Shown in pieces: positions 1 through 13,119 of a stretch of DNA of 64,000 bases. The stretch lies in contig CM039505.1 in the NCBI GenBank assembly GCA_022432975.1, positions 21,769,338 through 21,833,337 of the forward strand. Direction: 5' to 3'. The notes below the pieces were generated by a model that saw nothing but the letters and a program-made list of their open reading frames with translations, was not told the origin of the DNA and did not search any database. Position numbers and translations under genes: made by a program. Each line of letters starts with the position of its first letter. Within the stretch, counting starts at the first letter, position 1. Source of the DNA: Begonia masoniana. Its lineage: Eukaryota > Streptophyta > Magnoliopsida > Cucurbitales > Begoniaceae.

Positions 1-1777
1 GAAAATTTATCTCGACTTCTACCGATAGCTAAACCACATCTACCGGTAGAAAACGCTAACTTAGTTTCCATCGATAGAAACTTCTACGACAGAACTCATT
101 CCAACATTTATATAGCTCAACTTGACCATAAACCTTACTGGTAAACTACAATTCATTCAGAGTATAGATAACGGAAGACTTAAGTAAAACAGACCATTCA
201 TTAGTCCTTAAAATCCCTAACAGATTCTGAATTTTAAATCAGCTAATTCAGACTCCATTGTTATAAGAGATCTTAATCCACTTAGACCTTCTTTATCATA
301 TAAACCACCGACATACTATGAGCATAACCAAGGGTCATAAATCGCCTATCCAGTCCTGCACTGTCATTCTGAGCATCCACCAGCAACCAGCTTTAAACAT
401 TCTCTTTGAACATAGCATCCTCACCTGAACCTTCTTCACCTACACCATAAGGTTTAACTATAAGCCTAATGCTTAGTAAGGAATGCATGCTGGCAGACAT
501 ACATGAGTGTACAAATTAATAAACATAAGTCCGTAAATCTTTCTTCATTCATGCTCATTTTCATTATTTACATAGCATGTATTAAGGCAGGGGACGAGGG
601 AGAAAGACAGGGGTACATAGTCATTTGCCTATCGCGGCAATCATAGTAACGACTAACTTGGCCTCCACCAGTGGGAGAATTCGCGAGCCATACACATCAT
701 CAACTCGGCCTCCACCAGTGGGAGAATTCGCGAGCCATACATATCATCAACTCGGCCTCCACCAGGGGGAGAATCCGCGAGCTATACTTGTCATAGTCTC
801 TTTTCCCCGTCCTGCACTTAATCACGATTACATTTACTTTTCATGTTCTTAACTGAGTCATAAACGTGGACTAAATGCATAAACATGAAGTTCACAGAGA
901 GAAGTCATACCATAAGGACAAGCAAAACATCCTGTAACTTAACATCTTCTTACACAAATTCTTCATATCATGGCAATAACTAGTCATAGTCAACAGACAG
1001 ACATCTCAATGATTTCCTAATACCCTTGCGGTGTAGGGCCCTAGTGGCCGGAAATCTTAATACATTCACTTACCTGGATTCCTTAGCTGAGCAGCACCTT
1101 CACTTGAGCTTTCCTTGCCTATGACATTTCATATTCGTAGTTAAATAACTTAAACTCAAAAACTAATAAGGTCCTAACTAAATGTCATCCTAAACTCTGT
1201 ATTTCTTAGTCTTTTCCGTCAAGCACCTTGGGTGCGTGGGTTAAGCTCCAAGATTCCAGACATTCGGATTCAACCTAGCAGTTATTTACAGTCGGTTGTC
1301 AAAAGTTCAGATTCAAATCGGCAATGCTATTACCAAACTCAGTTTAACAATGTTCCTATTTTACTCTGTCATAACAAAATCCGGACTGCGGGTTTCTAGC
1401 TAAAAGCAGAGCTCTAAATAACTTTTCCAAAAACTACATTGTCAGAACCTTACCTCGAATGTGGGTTATCGGAGTGGATACAGGAGAAATCGCTCGCTGG
1501 TGGAGAAGTCGCCGGCTAAGAGAGAGCTCTGGAGAGTGGAGAAATCGAAGAGGAAAGTGTGACGGCTACAGTGAGGTTTTTGAGAGGTTTAAGGATTTCC
1601 TCATTCTATTTATATAAGCCAAAATCCCACTTTATTACCAATCTGCCACCGTACAAGTTTAAGACAAAATACATAAAAACTTGGCATTAAGACATTAAAT
1701 CAAAAGGTTAAAAAAATAAACAGGTGACAGTTAATTCTACTGAGAAAATCACCTGACCGAAGTTGTCGGGTGTTACA
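1..1777 (-). mobile_element. LTR A, Ty3/gypsy-type LTR, minus strand, cut by window edge
   Basis: On the minus strand this segment begins at 1777 with TGTAACACCCGAC, the usual start of Tekay/Del-like plant gypsy LTRs, and runs leftward out of the window. A TATAAATA box lies near 1608-1618 in minus orientation. The rest is non-coding. A three-copy 47-bp tandem repeat sits inside it (660-793). The other end is not visible, so it may be a solo LTR or one LTR of a longer element. The CCGATAG-like motifs at 1-70 resemble the clustered motif of the Sirevirus LTRs at 19590-20245, but I could not link the two. The family assignment is inferred from the terminus and from likeness to the D and F LTRs in this window. 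Confidence 0.6.
660..793. repeat. 47-bp tandem repeat, three copies, inside LTR A
   Basis: Units start at 660, 707 and 754, each beginning GGCCTCCACCAGTGGGAG. The first two are nearly identical; the third has a few substitutions and fades out. LTRs D and F carry different hairpin-bearing tandem repeats at a comparable place. Confidence 0.85.
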
Positions 1778-2030
1778 CATTACTTATTATTGAGTATAGA
1801 AATTAGAAATGGGTGAGTCATGGCACCTAGGCAATGATTTAAAGTGTCATATGCGTAGACATATTCACATATGCATTAATTCTTGCATATAGAGTAATGT
1901 GATAAACAAAAATAAAGTTAGACACTAATAATATATGTCTAGTGAGTGGTGTAAAGAATTATGAGGTTTAGACATTAATCATAATGTCCAAAGAATTCTA
2001 TAGAAAGAGTATAAAATTAGACATTACTTA
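1778..2030. other. AT-rich intergenic stretch, left flank of the duplication
   Basis: AT-rich, no open frame. It looks like the upstream continuation of the gypsy LTR/leader that opens the duplicated unit. It is present once, so the duplication starts at about 2031. Confidence 0.4.
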
Positions 2031-3059
2031 GAAGTTTCTAGTGAACCTTATAAAGAACATTAAAATGAGTTTTTAGATTTTAATAAAATATGTCTAGATA
2101 ATTCTATAAAATGTAATCTTGGGTTGAGTGTGAACTATGGAATTATTAATAGAATATGTCGAAATTGTTTAATGAGATATAAATATTGAATAAATATAAA
2201 CCATGGAATTCATAGAATAAATGGTAAACGATACTTATATATATACAATTATACTTTAAAAAAAAGTGAGGTATATGAAATATATGAAAGAAGTGGGTGC
2301 AAGAATAATGGACATGAAATATGAGGCTATATTGTGAATTGAAACTAAGGAGCAAAATAAAGGTTGCACATGGAGTTAAGTTGTTCATGAAGATTAATTA
2401 CACAAAAGCATGAGAAAAAAATTTAATTAGACTATGATTATCTAAAAAATACGCCTAAGCATTTACATATATGCACTGTACACTTCTTAAATAAAGATGT
2501 GTGACACATTGTCAAACATTAATAATAAATGTTTAAAGAAATTTGTTAATACTTAAAAACATAGGATGTGTGAAGATAAATCGTGTAGGAAAATTAGTAC
2601 ATGATTAGATGTGATTTCAGTTTAGATCGATGAATCCTTATATTAGGATTCTTACTGAGTTTGATAAAACTCACTCTATTGTTTCCTCCAATTTTCAAGA
2701 AAAGGCGGTGGCAGCTCACGGGATAAAGGTAAAGACATAATGGATTAATGAGTTCATCACAACTTAGGTCCAGTAGTGTTTGTGTTTTATTTATCTTTTC
2801 CTGGATTTTATTTTAGTTGGTCCATGTCTAGATAAATAAAATGTGGATAAAATATTGCACGTAATGAGACTTGTGTAATAAACTATGAGTTGTTTATATT
2901 TTATTGCAGTCAAGTTGCATGTAATTTATTTTTTCTGGTGTGCCTATGGTTTATTTAGCATTCTCTAGGTAGAGAATCCACGTCGCTATCTCGGTCTTCG
3001 AGGGCGTCGAGATCTGGTTCATGACATTGATTGCTACTAATATTCGAAATAGACCAAGA
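2031..3059 (+). other. Probable gypsy LTR/leader remnant
   Basis: AT-rich and non-coding. The segment near 2640-2720 (TTACTGAGTTTGATAAAACT, then a pyrimidine tract and a GGCGG stretch) resembles the downstream part of plant Tekay-like LTRs. It lies directly upstream of the gag remnant. I could not fix LTR ends or a primer-binding site. The same sequence occupies 8267-9293 in copy 2. Confidence 0.35.
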
Positions 3060-5860
3060 TACAACTATCTTCCTTAGAACTCATAGGATATGCTAGTTTG
3101 TGGTGGGAGAATCTAAATGTTAGAAGGAGGTGGCAAGGTGAAGATAAAGTTCACTTATGTAGAGTGATGAAGAATTTGATGAGTAAACGGTTTGTACCAA
3201 CTCATAATAAACGAGAATTGTTTCTTAAAATTCATAGCTTAAAGCAAGGACCTATATCGTGGGAGGCTTATGAACCGAATTTGAGACACTTAAAATAAGG
3301 AGTGGCCTTGAATAACAGGAGGAACAAGTTATTGCACGTTTCATCAAGGGGTTATATGGGTATATAGGAAACGTTGTTGAACTAGAACCCTATCACACCA
3401 TGGAGGAGTTCATACAATTGGCATTAAATTTCAGAGGCAACACAAAAGGCTTAAGCCTTATTCCTTTCGGCCTAGAAAAAGATCATCCTCAACTTCCAAC
3501 TCTCAAGTTAAATCCAAAGAGGAAAAAACACCAATCAAAAGTAATACCAACAAAGTGCTTGAGTGAAAAAGACCAATTGGTCATACTTCACAACCTAGAT
3601 CGAGAGACATCAAATGTTTCAAGTGTTTTTGTTTAGGGCATATTACTTTTCAATGCCCTAACAATCACATGATCGTGGTACGAGAATGATACAATGCGAT
3701 AGAGAGTGAATATGACATAATACATACCGAGGAGGACATAGAGGAGCCTCAAGAAGAAGTATTTCATGAACAAGAAGACACTTTATTAATAGTGATTTGC
3801 AGAGCTCTCTCTACACTTAGCCATGAAGATACTCTGTGCCAAAGGGAGAATATTTTTCCTAGCTAGTGTCTAATAAAGGAAAACATGTGCTCTTTAATCA
3901 TTGATGCTGGAAGTTACACAAACGTAGCTTTATTGGTGTTGGTGTAGAAATTACAACTCAAAACTACAAATCATCCTACCTAGTACAAACTAAAGTGCCT
4001 TAATGATCGTGGGGAAATCAAAGTTATAAAGCAGGTAAGTATTCCTTTCTCTATTGATCATTAATACAATAAAGTAACATGTGATGTTGCTCCAATGACT
4101 GCGAATCATATGTTGCTTGGTCGCTCTTGGCAATTTTACAAAAAAGTCATCCACGACGATTCACCAATTTTTGTTCTATTGAACATGGTGGATAAACAAT
4201 CAAGTTAGCCCCCCTTCGATCTAATCAAATTGCTAAAGAGCTTGAACTAAAGAAAGGCAAAAGAAAAAAAAAATTTCATGACAAAAGGTGATCCTCAAAA
4301 GCGTTACTAAGTGTTGGTTTTATTGTCTTAATGTTATTTCGAGACAAGCTAAAAGAATTGAGGAAAATACCAAACGTGGTTAGTTCACTTATCACTAAGT
4401 TTGAGAACCTTTTTCTTGAAGAATTACCTCATGGCCTTCCACCTAACCGTAAGATTGAGCATTAAGTCGATCTTTTACTAGGAGTTGTTCAATTAAATAG
4501 ACCGGCTTATAGAATGGATTCGAAGGAGAAAAAACAATTAAACCTACAAGTCACGAAACTACTCGAAAAGGGGATATTCACAAATCACATAATCCCTGTG
4601 TCGTACCAACACTTTTGGTATCCAAAAAGGACAGATAAATGAGAATGTGTGTGGAAAGTCGAGCCATCAATCAAATTATCATAAAATATATGTTTCCAAT
4701 ACTGAGACTTGATGACATAATGGACGAGCTTTATGGGTAGATGATATTATCTAAAGTGGATCTCAAGAGCGGATATCATCGAATGTGAATGACAGAAGGG
4801 GACGAATAGAAAACGACTTTCAAGACTAAATATGGGTTGTATGAATGGTTACTAATGTCTTTTTGCCTATCTTACACACCAAGCACCTTTATGTGTCTTA
4901 TGCACCATATACATAATAAATTTTTGGAAAATTTATAGTGGTTTATTTTGATGATATCGTAGTTTTAGAGACAACTTAGAGGCCCATTTAAATCATCTTA
5001 AACAATTATTTGAAACTTTACAGGAAGCCACCCTCTTTGGCAATCTTAAAATTGCTCTTTTGTACAAGAAAAAGTACATTTGCTTGGATTTATCATATCT
5101 AGTAGTCGAATTGAAATGGACGACACCAAAGTTGAAACAATCAAGAAGTGGCTGATTATGAGTAATATTTTCGAAATAAGGAGTTTCTATGGAGTAGCCT
5201 TATTTTATCAGAGATTTATCAATAGTTTTAGCACTATTTTGACATTAGTCACCGATTGCACCAAAAAAAGAAATGACTATCTTTGGACTAAAGCATGTCA
5301 AGTAAGTTTTGATACTATCAAAAACAAAATTATGCATTTGGTCGATTCTTAACCTGGTCGATTTTAAAAAATATCAAAGTGGAATGTGACGCTTGTGACT
5401 GGAAATTGGAGTTATTCTTATGCAAGGGAAGATCGATGCTTATTTTAGCGAGCAAGTAAAGGGCACCAAACTAAATTATTCAACTTATGATAAGGAAGTT
5501 TTATGTCGTACATTACTTACTTCACAAGGAGTTCATTATTCATACCGACCACCAATCTTTGAAACATATAAAAAGTTAAGAAAAAATTAATAGAATACAC
5601 ACAAAACGGGTGGAGTTTCTTGAACGTTACCCCTAAGGACAAAAAGGGAGACTGAAATCTTGTAACCAACGCACCACCACGAAGGTACACTTTACTAACC
5701 GAATTAGAAACTAAAATATTTGGTCTTGACTAGTCATGAAACTTTACTCAGAGGAGAAAGATTTCAAATACTGGTATGCAAATAGTGAAGTCAAAGCTAA
5801 AGGTGGGTACCATTTAATAGATGACTTCCTTTTGAAAGGATGAAAGCTATTAATGTGCCA
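3060..5860 (+). pseudogene. Degenerate Ty3/gypsy gag-pol, copy 1
   Basis: Broken polyprotein remnants in the canonical gypsy order. Gag matrix/capsid sequence (GYASLWWENL, 3068-3300) and its continuation lead to a zinc knuckle CFKCFCLGHITFQC (C-x2-C-x4-H-x4-C) at 3615-3656. A protease-like IIDAGSYTN follows near 3898. Reverse transcriptase spans roughly 4440-5350: SKVDLKSGYH near 4750, the catalytic YFDD at 4944-4955, and the connection domain in the 90-codon open stretch 5080-5352 (FIISSSRIEMDDTKVE). RNase H and integrase-like remnants continue to about 5860. Many stops look like C-to-T changes: TAG where TGG (Trp) is expected after GDE in RT, and TGA where CGA is expected after GYHRM. The element cannot encode functional protein. 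Confidence 0.85.
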
Positions 5861-6058
5861 CAAAAATGGCACATTTGAAAGTTGCCTCAGTCATAGGGTT
5901 TTCTTCGCAGAAAGTAGAGGCTATATTTGGAAAGCTATAATTCAGCCAAAACCCATCGTCTTTGCCAACAACTTGGAAAGTACAACTTCAAAATATTGAC
6001 ATCATTTTAGTCAACCAAAATACAACACAAACACAACAAAACAGCAAGAAAAGAGCAG

Positions 6059-6071
6059 AGCTCTGATACCA
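6059..6071 (-). other. Primer-binding site, minus strand (initiator Met tRNA)
   Basis: The minus strand reads TGGTATCAGAGCT two bases after the LTR end at 6074. This is the common plant LTR-retrotransposon primer-binding site. Confidence 0.8.
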
Positions 6072-6073
6072 AA

Positions 6074-6878
6074 TGATGTTTTCAATTTAAAGGACAAACA
6101 CAAACACGAGTTCACTCGGCTGGACAACAGATTTGACCGAGTAATTCCTAGATTCCAACGTGTATAAAATCTTCAGTTTAAATCCAAATAGTCTAAAATT
6201 TACACAAACTCACCCTAGATGTGTGAGGCTGGCCACTATATTTCAAAGGCTAATTGATTGTGGTTGAAAAGTTATGGATGAATGACTACTTGCTAGTCTA
6301 AGGAGGGAACAAACAACACCTCTTGGGTTTGTCACCTTTATGGAAGCAGGGCACTCCAACTAGCTTGGATGAGAGTTGAATACAACCTTGTTAATGATTC
6401 TTCACGCCATTTAAAGGAGAAGGAAGGTTGCAAAAGAAGTATAATCACTTTGTCTCTCACAAAATAGAAATACAAGAAACATACTCAATGCTTCTTGGAT
6501 GTCACTCACGGAGGAACATGGTTTGGAAGCTTCAAAGAGCTAAAAGCAATCTGCTATGTTTTCATTCAAAAGTTGTCCTGAAGGGAAGCTAAAAGATGGT
6601 ATAAATACCATGCCTCCTTCTTAAGATTTAGGGTTTGGAGACAACTAAGAAAAAGAGCCAAAAATGGGGGAGGGTACTCTGCCACATGGCTAGCCAAGTA
6701 CACCCTTGTCTTGCCATTATGGGCAAGCCTTCTCTCCTTTCAAAGGTCACTATCATGTGGTCCCTCTTCTTTTAAAAATGTAGCTCTATTCCATCCATCA
6801 CATGTTAGCAAGTTCATGCTACATAAACACAATAAAATACTAAAGTTCTAAAGACTAATTTAAAGTATGCTCAGGTTA
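6074..6878 (-). mobile_element. LTR I, copy 1, minus strand
   Basis: Begins TGATGTTTT at 6074 next to the minus-strand primer-binding site, so this is a 5' LTR in minus orientation. A TATTTATA box (minus strand) lies near 6599-6606. The body is similar to LTR C at 16480-16920 (shared order of blocks around the TATA box and the Gly-rich purine tract after it), which places it in the B/C group. Only about 170 bp of leader survives to its left before gypsy coding sequence. The right edge is uncertain. Confidence 0.5.
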
Positions 6879-8266
6879 TGATATCCCACGGGAGCCACAA
6901 CAGCATTCTCATTCCAAGGTACGTTCTTCAAACCTTTTTTTTTTCTAAGTCGTTTGTTAATTTTGCAGGATTAGACCATTATTCTTAGGTGTTCGGGTTT
7001 TGGGCATGCAACAAGAGGATGTTGTTCAAGATGGGCGCGCAACAAGGATATTATGCTCAGGAGATGGCATGCATAACAAGGACATGATCGGGAGGAGTGC
7101 ACGTGACATGAAGGCATGGACACAGTTGGCGAGTGCCGCAGGGCAATGGTAGGATGAGGGTGCGCGCACGAAGGAAGCCCAACATGCGGCATCAGGCGCG
7201 CATCAGGGAGGGCGTCAGTTGCACGCAAGAAGTTGTCCTGCGTAGCGGCACACGTGCACAGGAGGCAGCTGCAGGCGCATGCATAGACGAAAGTAGGCTT
7301 GCACGTGGTGGAGCACATCAGCGTGTGTGGAGCACTTGACAACTCAGCAGTTGGCGTGCTGTGAACAGTATCCGACGTGGAGGACGCTAACAAATATTTT
7401 TAGCTGGCCAATAACAGCTATATTGTTCTTTTATTTTACTTATGCAGAACCTTCCGAGTTTGGGAAAACTATTATACCCTTTGAACTTCATTGTAAGACA
7501 CTTTTTGATCATTTGATAAAATATTGATGTTATTCTTCATTTTGTTCGAAACATTCGGTGTTCGTCACGATTGGCCGGTGAGTCATATCCAGTTGGTGCT
7601 GTCGTTCTGGCCTGCAAAGTTCAAGGGATTACTTGGTGGTTCTGTTTTGACAATCTCCTCACCAAATCCTTCTAAGGATTGGAAAAAAAAAGGAGGTTGG
7701 GAAATTTTGGTTCGTTGTTTGAGTACGCTTTCGTTACTGAAGACAGTCTTCACCCTGAAGGCACTGTTGATTGTGTCTTGGACCGCACGAACGTTCGTTT
7801 GGTTGCCACCATTCTGTCAACTTCTTATGAGGAAGATTCACAGGGTGGGTTGTTCCTTTTCCATTGTACGCAAGGCCTTGTCCATTTGCTTGAGCTCACC
7901 TTCGTCTCGGAGGCGTATTCATCCAAAGGATGCTGTAGTCCTCCCTCGGACCAGCGATGGTTCCCTCGTCATTCCATCCATCTCATCGTCATCCTCTGAG
8001 GAGTTTACAGGTTTGTTTACTTCACGCTCATCAGGTAAACCACAAACCCAGTTACACGTTGAGCCTCGTTTTTCTTTCATTAGTTTTTTTTACGGGTTTA
8101 TCTATTTTTTGGGGGTTTTTGGTGTTTAAACTGAGAACACTTAACATTGCATTGTTGGTGCTCTGCGTGCGTTTGTAGGACCTCATCGTATCAGGTACAC
8201 TATTGTCTAAGGTGACATAATTCATCTTATTCTTGGTGTGCCGAGGGTATCCCATGATAGTGAGTA
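6879..8266 (+). mobile_element. LTR-like segment L, copy 1, with exon-like sequence
   Basis: Starts TGATATCCCACGGGAGCC and reads D-I-P-R-E-P in frame, the same layout as the LTR starts of B, C, G and J. A GC-rich stretch (7030-7340) follows, comparable to that in J (48690-49060). From about 7440 the sequence looks gene-like but frameshifted. Copy 2 is cleaner, with an open stretch at 14003-14362 and a GT-AG interval at 14271-14416. I do not recognise the encoded protein. The LTR assignment is inference from its first 100 bp. Confidence 0.35.
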
Positions 8267-9293
8267 GAAGTTTCTAGTGAACCTATAAGAACATGAAATG
8301 AGTTTGAGAATTTTGAAAAAAATACATGTTAAGATAGTTCATAAAAATAATCTTGGGTGAGTGTGAACTATGGAATTATTAATAGAATATGTCGAAATTG
8401 TTTAATGAGATATAAATATTGAATAAATATAAACCATGGAATTCATAGAATAAATGGTAAACGATACTTATATATATACAATTATACTTTAAAAAAAAGT
8501 GAGGTATATGAAATATATGAAAGAAGTGGGTGCAAGAATAATGGACATGAAATATGAGGCTATATTGTGAATTGAAACTAAGGAGCAAAATAAAGGTTGC
8601 ACATGGAGTTAAGTTGTTCATGAAGATTAATTACACAAAAGCATGAGAAAAAAATTTAATTAGACTATGATTATCTAAAAATACGCCTAAGCATTTACAT
8701 ATATGCACTGTACACTTCTTAAATAAAGATGTGTGACACATTGTCAAACATTAATAATAAATGTTTAAAGAAATTTGTTAATACTTAAAAACATAGGATG
8801 TGTGAAGATAAATCGTGTAGGAAAATTAGTACATGATTAGATGTGATTTCAGTTTAGATCGATGAATCCTTATATTAGGATTCTTACTGAGTTTGATAAA
8901 ACTCACTCTATTGTTTCCTCCAATTTTCAAGAAAAGGCGGTGGCAGCTCACGGGATAAAGGTAAAGACATAATGGATTAATGAGTTCATCACAACTTAGG
9001 TCCAGTAGTGTTTGTGTTTTATTTTATCTTTTCCTGGATTTTATTTTAGTTGGTCCATGTCTAGATAAATAAAATGTGGATAAAATATTGCACGTAATGA
9101 GACTTGTGTAATAAACTATGAGTTGTTTTATATTTTATTGCAGTCAAGTTGCATGTAATTTATTATTTCTGGTGTGCCTATGGTTTATTTAGCATTCTCT
9201 AGGTAGAGAATCCACGTCGCTATCTCGGTCTTCGAGGGCGTCGAGATCTGGTTCATGACATTGATTGCTACTAATATTCGAAATAGACCAAGA

Positions 9294-12094
9294 TACAACT
9301 ATCTTCCTTAGAACTCATAGGATATGCTAGTTTGTGGTGGGAGAATCTAAATGTTAGAAGGAGGTGGCAAGGTGAAGATAAAGTTCACTTATGTAGAGTG
9401 ATGAAGAATTTGATGAGTAAACGGTTTGTACCAACTCATAATAAACGAGAATTGTTTCTTAAAATTCATAGCTTAAAGCAAGGACCTATATCGTGGGAGG
9501 CTTATGAACCGAATTTGAGACACTTAAAATAAGGAGTGGCCTTGAATAACAGGAGGAACAAGTTATTGCACGTTTCATCAAGGGGTTATATGGGTATATA
9601 GGAAACGTTGTTGAACTAGAACCCTATCACACCATGGAGGAGTTCATACAATTGGCATTAAAATTTCAGAGGCAACACAAAAGGCTTAAGCCTTATTCCT
9701 TTCGGCCTAGAAAAAGATCATCCTCAACTTCCAACTCTCAAGTTAAATCCAAAGAGGAAAAAACACCAATCAAAAGTAATACCAACAAAGTGCTTGAGTG
9801 AAAAAGACCAATTGGTCATACTTCACAACCTAGATCGAGAGACATCAAATGTTTCAAGTGTTTTTGTTTAGGGCATATTACTTTTCAATGCCCTAACAAT
9901 CACATGATCGTGGTACGAGAATGATACAATGCGATAGAGAGTGAATATGACATAATACATACCGAGGAGGACATAGAGGAGCCTCAAGAAGAAGTATTTC
10001 ATGAACAAGAAGACACTTTATTAATAGTGATTTGCAGAGCTCTCTCTACACTTAGCCATGAAGATACTCTGTGCCAAAGGGAGAATATTTTTCCTAGCTA
10101 GTGTCTAATAAAGGAAAACATGTGCTCTTTAATCATTGATGCTGGAAGTTACACAAACGTAGCTTTATTGGTGTTGGTGTAGAAATTACAACTCAAAACT
10201 ACAAATCATCCTACCTAGTACAAACTAAAGTGCCTTAATGATCGTGGGGAAATCAAAGTTATAAAGCAGGTAAGTATTCCTTTCTCTATTGATCATTAAT
10301 ACAATAAAGTAACATGTGATGTTGCTCCAATGACTGCGAATCATATGTTGCTTGGTCGCTCTTGGCAATTTTACAAAAAAGTCATCCACGACGATTCACC
10401 AATTTTTGTTCTATTGAACATGGTGGATAAACAATCAAGTTAGCCCCCCTTCGATCTAATCAAATTGCTAAAGAGCTTGAACTAAAGAAAGGCAAAAGAA
10501 AAAAAAAATTTCATGACAAAAGGTGATCCTCAAAAGCGTTACTAAGTGTTGGTTTTATTGTCTTAATGTTATTTCGAGACAAGCTAAAGAATTGAGGAAA
10601 ATACCAACGTGGTTAGTTCACTTATCACTAAGTTTGAGAACCTTTTTCTTGAAGAATTACCTCATGGCCTTCCACCTAACCGTAAGATTGAGCATTAAGT
10701 CGATCTTTTACTAGGAGTTGTTCAATTAAATAGACGGCTTATAGAATGGATTCGAAGGAGAAAAAACAATTAAACCTACAAGTCACGAAACTACTCGAAA
10801 AGGGGATATTCACAAATCACATAATCCCTGTGTCGTACCAACACTTTTGGTATCCAAAAAGGACAGATAAATGAGAATGTGTGTGGAAAGTCGAGCCATC
10901 AATCAAATTATCAAAAAATATATGTTTCCAATACTGAGACTTGATGACATAATGGACGAGCTTTATGGGTAGATGATATTATCTAAAGTGGATCTCAAGA
11001 GCGGATATCATCGAATGTGAATGACAGAAGGGGACGAATAGAAAACGACTTTCAAGACTAAATATGGGTTGTATGAATGGTTACTAATGTCTTTTTGCCT
11101 ATCTTACACACCAAGCACCTTTATGTGTCTTATGCACCATATACATAATAAATTTTTGGAAAATTTATAGTGGTTTATTTTGATGATATCGTAGTTTTAG
11201 AGACAACTTAGAGGCCCATTTAAATCATCTTAAACAATTATTTGAAACTTTACAGGAAGCCACCCTCTTTGGCAATCTTAAAATTGCTCTTTTGTACAAG
11301 AAAAAGTACATTTGCTTGGATTTATCATATCTAGTAGTCGAATTGAAATGGACGACACCAAAGTTGAAACAATCAAGAAGTGGCTGATTATGAGTAATAT
11401 TTTCGAAATAAGGAGTTTCTATGGAGTAGCCTTATTTTATCAGAGATTTATCAATAGTTTTAGCACTATTTTGACATTAGTCACCGATTGCACCAAAAAA
11501 AGAAATGACTATCTTTGGACTAAAGCATGTCAAGTAAGTTTTGATACTATCAAAAACAAAATTATGCATTTGGTCGATTCTTAACCTGGTCGATTTTAAA
11601 AAAATATTCAAAGTGGAATGTGACGCTTTGTGACTGGAAATTGGAGTTATTCTTATGCAAGGGGAAGATCGATTGCTTATTTTAGCGAGCAAGTAAAGGG
11701 CACCAAACTAAATTATTCAACTTATGATAAGGAAGTTTTATGTCGTACATTACTTACTTCACAAGGAGTTCATTATTCATACCGACCACCAATCTTTGAA
11801 ACATATAAAAAGTTAAGAAAAAATTAATAGAATACACACAAAACGGGTGGAGTTTCTTGAACGTTACCCCTAAGGACAAAAAGGGAGACTGAAATCTTGT
11901 AACCAACGCACCACCACGAAGGTACACTTTACTAACCGAATTAGAAACTAAAATATTTGGTCTTGACTAGTCATGAAACTTTACTCAGAGGAGAAAGATT
12001 TCAAATACTGGTATGCAAATAGTGAAGTCAAAGCTAAAGGTGGGTACCATTTAATAGATGACTTCCTTTTGAAAGGATGAAAGCTATTAATGTG
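9294..12094 (+). pseudogene. Degenerate Ty3/gypsy gag-pol, copy 2
   Basis: Near-identical copy of the remnant at 3060-5860. The zinc knuckle is at 9850-9891, RT YFDD at 11176-11187, and the open RT/connection stretch at 11312-11584. It shares the same stop codons as copy 1, so the decay predates the duplication. Around 11600-11690 it keeps several single bases that copy 1 lacks, giving a longer open RNase H-like stretch (11630-11827). It is not functional. Confidence 0.85.
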
Positions 12095-12297
12095 CCACAA
12101 AAATGGCACATTTGAAAGTTGCCTCAGTCATAGGGTTTTCTTCGCAGAAAGTAGAGGCTATATTTGGAAAGCTATAATTCAGCCAAAACCCATCGTCTTT
12201 GCCAACAACTTGGAAAGTAACAACTTCAAAATATTGACATCATTTTAGTCAACCAAAATACAACACAAACACAACAAAAACAGCAAGAAAAGAGCAG

Positions 12298-12310
12298 AGC
12301 TCTGATACCA
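12298..12310 (-). other. Primer-binding site, minus strand, copy 2
   Basis: TGGTATCAGAGCT on the minus strand, duplicate of the site at 6059-6071. Confidence 0.8.
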
Positions 12311-12312
12311 AA

Positions 12313-13119
12313 TGATGTTTTTCAATTTAAAGGACAAACACAAACACGAGTTCACTCGGCTGGACAACAGATTTGACCGAGTAATTCCTAGATTCCAACG
12401 TGTATAAAATCTTCAGTTTAAATCCAAATAGTCTAAAAATTTAACACAAACTCACCCTAGATGTGTGAGGCTGGCCACTATATTTCAAAGGCTAATTGAT
12501 TGTGGTTGAAAAGTTATGGATGAATGACTACTTGCTAGTCTAAGGAGGGAACAAACAACACCTCTTGGGTTTGTCACCTTTATGGAAGCAGGGCACTCCA
12601 ACTAGCTTGGATGAGAGTTGAATACAACCTTGTTAATGATTCTTCACGCCATTTAAAGGAGAAGGAAGGTTGCAAAAGAAGTATAATCACTTTGTCTCTC
12701 ACAAAATAGAAATACAAGAACATACTCAATGCTTCTTGGATGTCACTCACGGAGGAACATGGTTTGGAAGCTTCAAAGAGCTAAAAGCAATCTGCTATGT
12801 TTTCATTCAAAAGTTGTCCTGAAGGGAAGCTAAAAGATGGTATAAATACCATGCCTCCTTCTTAAGATTTAGGGTTTGGAGACAACTAAGAAAAAGAGCC
12901 AAAAATGGGGAGGGTACTCTGCCACATGGCTAGCCAAGTACACCCTTGTCTTGCCATTATGGGCAAGCCTTCTCTCCTTTCAAAGGTCACTATCATGTGG
13001 TCCCTCTTCTTTTAAAAATGTAGCTCTATTCCATCCATCACATGTTTAGCAAGTTCATGCTACATAAACACAATAAAATACTAAAGTTCTAAAGACTAAT
13101 TTAAAGTATGCTCAGGTTA
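12313..13119 (-). mobile_element. LTR I, copy 2, minus strand
   Basis: Duplicate of the LTR at 6074-6878, with a few one-base homopolymer differences. Starts TGATGTTTTT beside the minus-strand primer-binding site. Confidence 0.5.

Larger units (their letters stand above)
2031..8266. repeat. Large tandem duplication, copy 1
   Basis: This 6.2-kb block repeats head to tail at 8267-14513 with near identity. Contents in order: AT-rich gypsy LTR/leader (2031-3059), gypsy gag-pol remnant, minus-strand LTR with primer-binding site, and a plus-strand LTR-like segment with exon-like sequence. Interior differences are mostly one-base homopolymer indels, for example at 3430 and around 5366-5450. From about 7550 to the junction the copy shows many extra or missing single bases relative to copy 2. 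It is either a recent duplication or a duplicated assembly path. Confidence 0.9.

Noticed and set aside
6919..6968. GT-AG intron in segment L (GTACGT to TTGCAG)
   Set aside because: About 50 bp, shorter than plant introns normally are; kept only as a possible acceptor-like motif in the LTR start.
6971..7393. 140-residue minus-strand frame in the GC-rich block, repeated at 13266-13583
   Set aside because: Low-complexity Cys/Ala/His composition from GC-rich LTR sequence; frame not preserved between the two copies.
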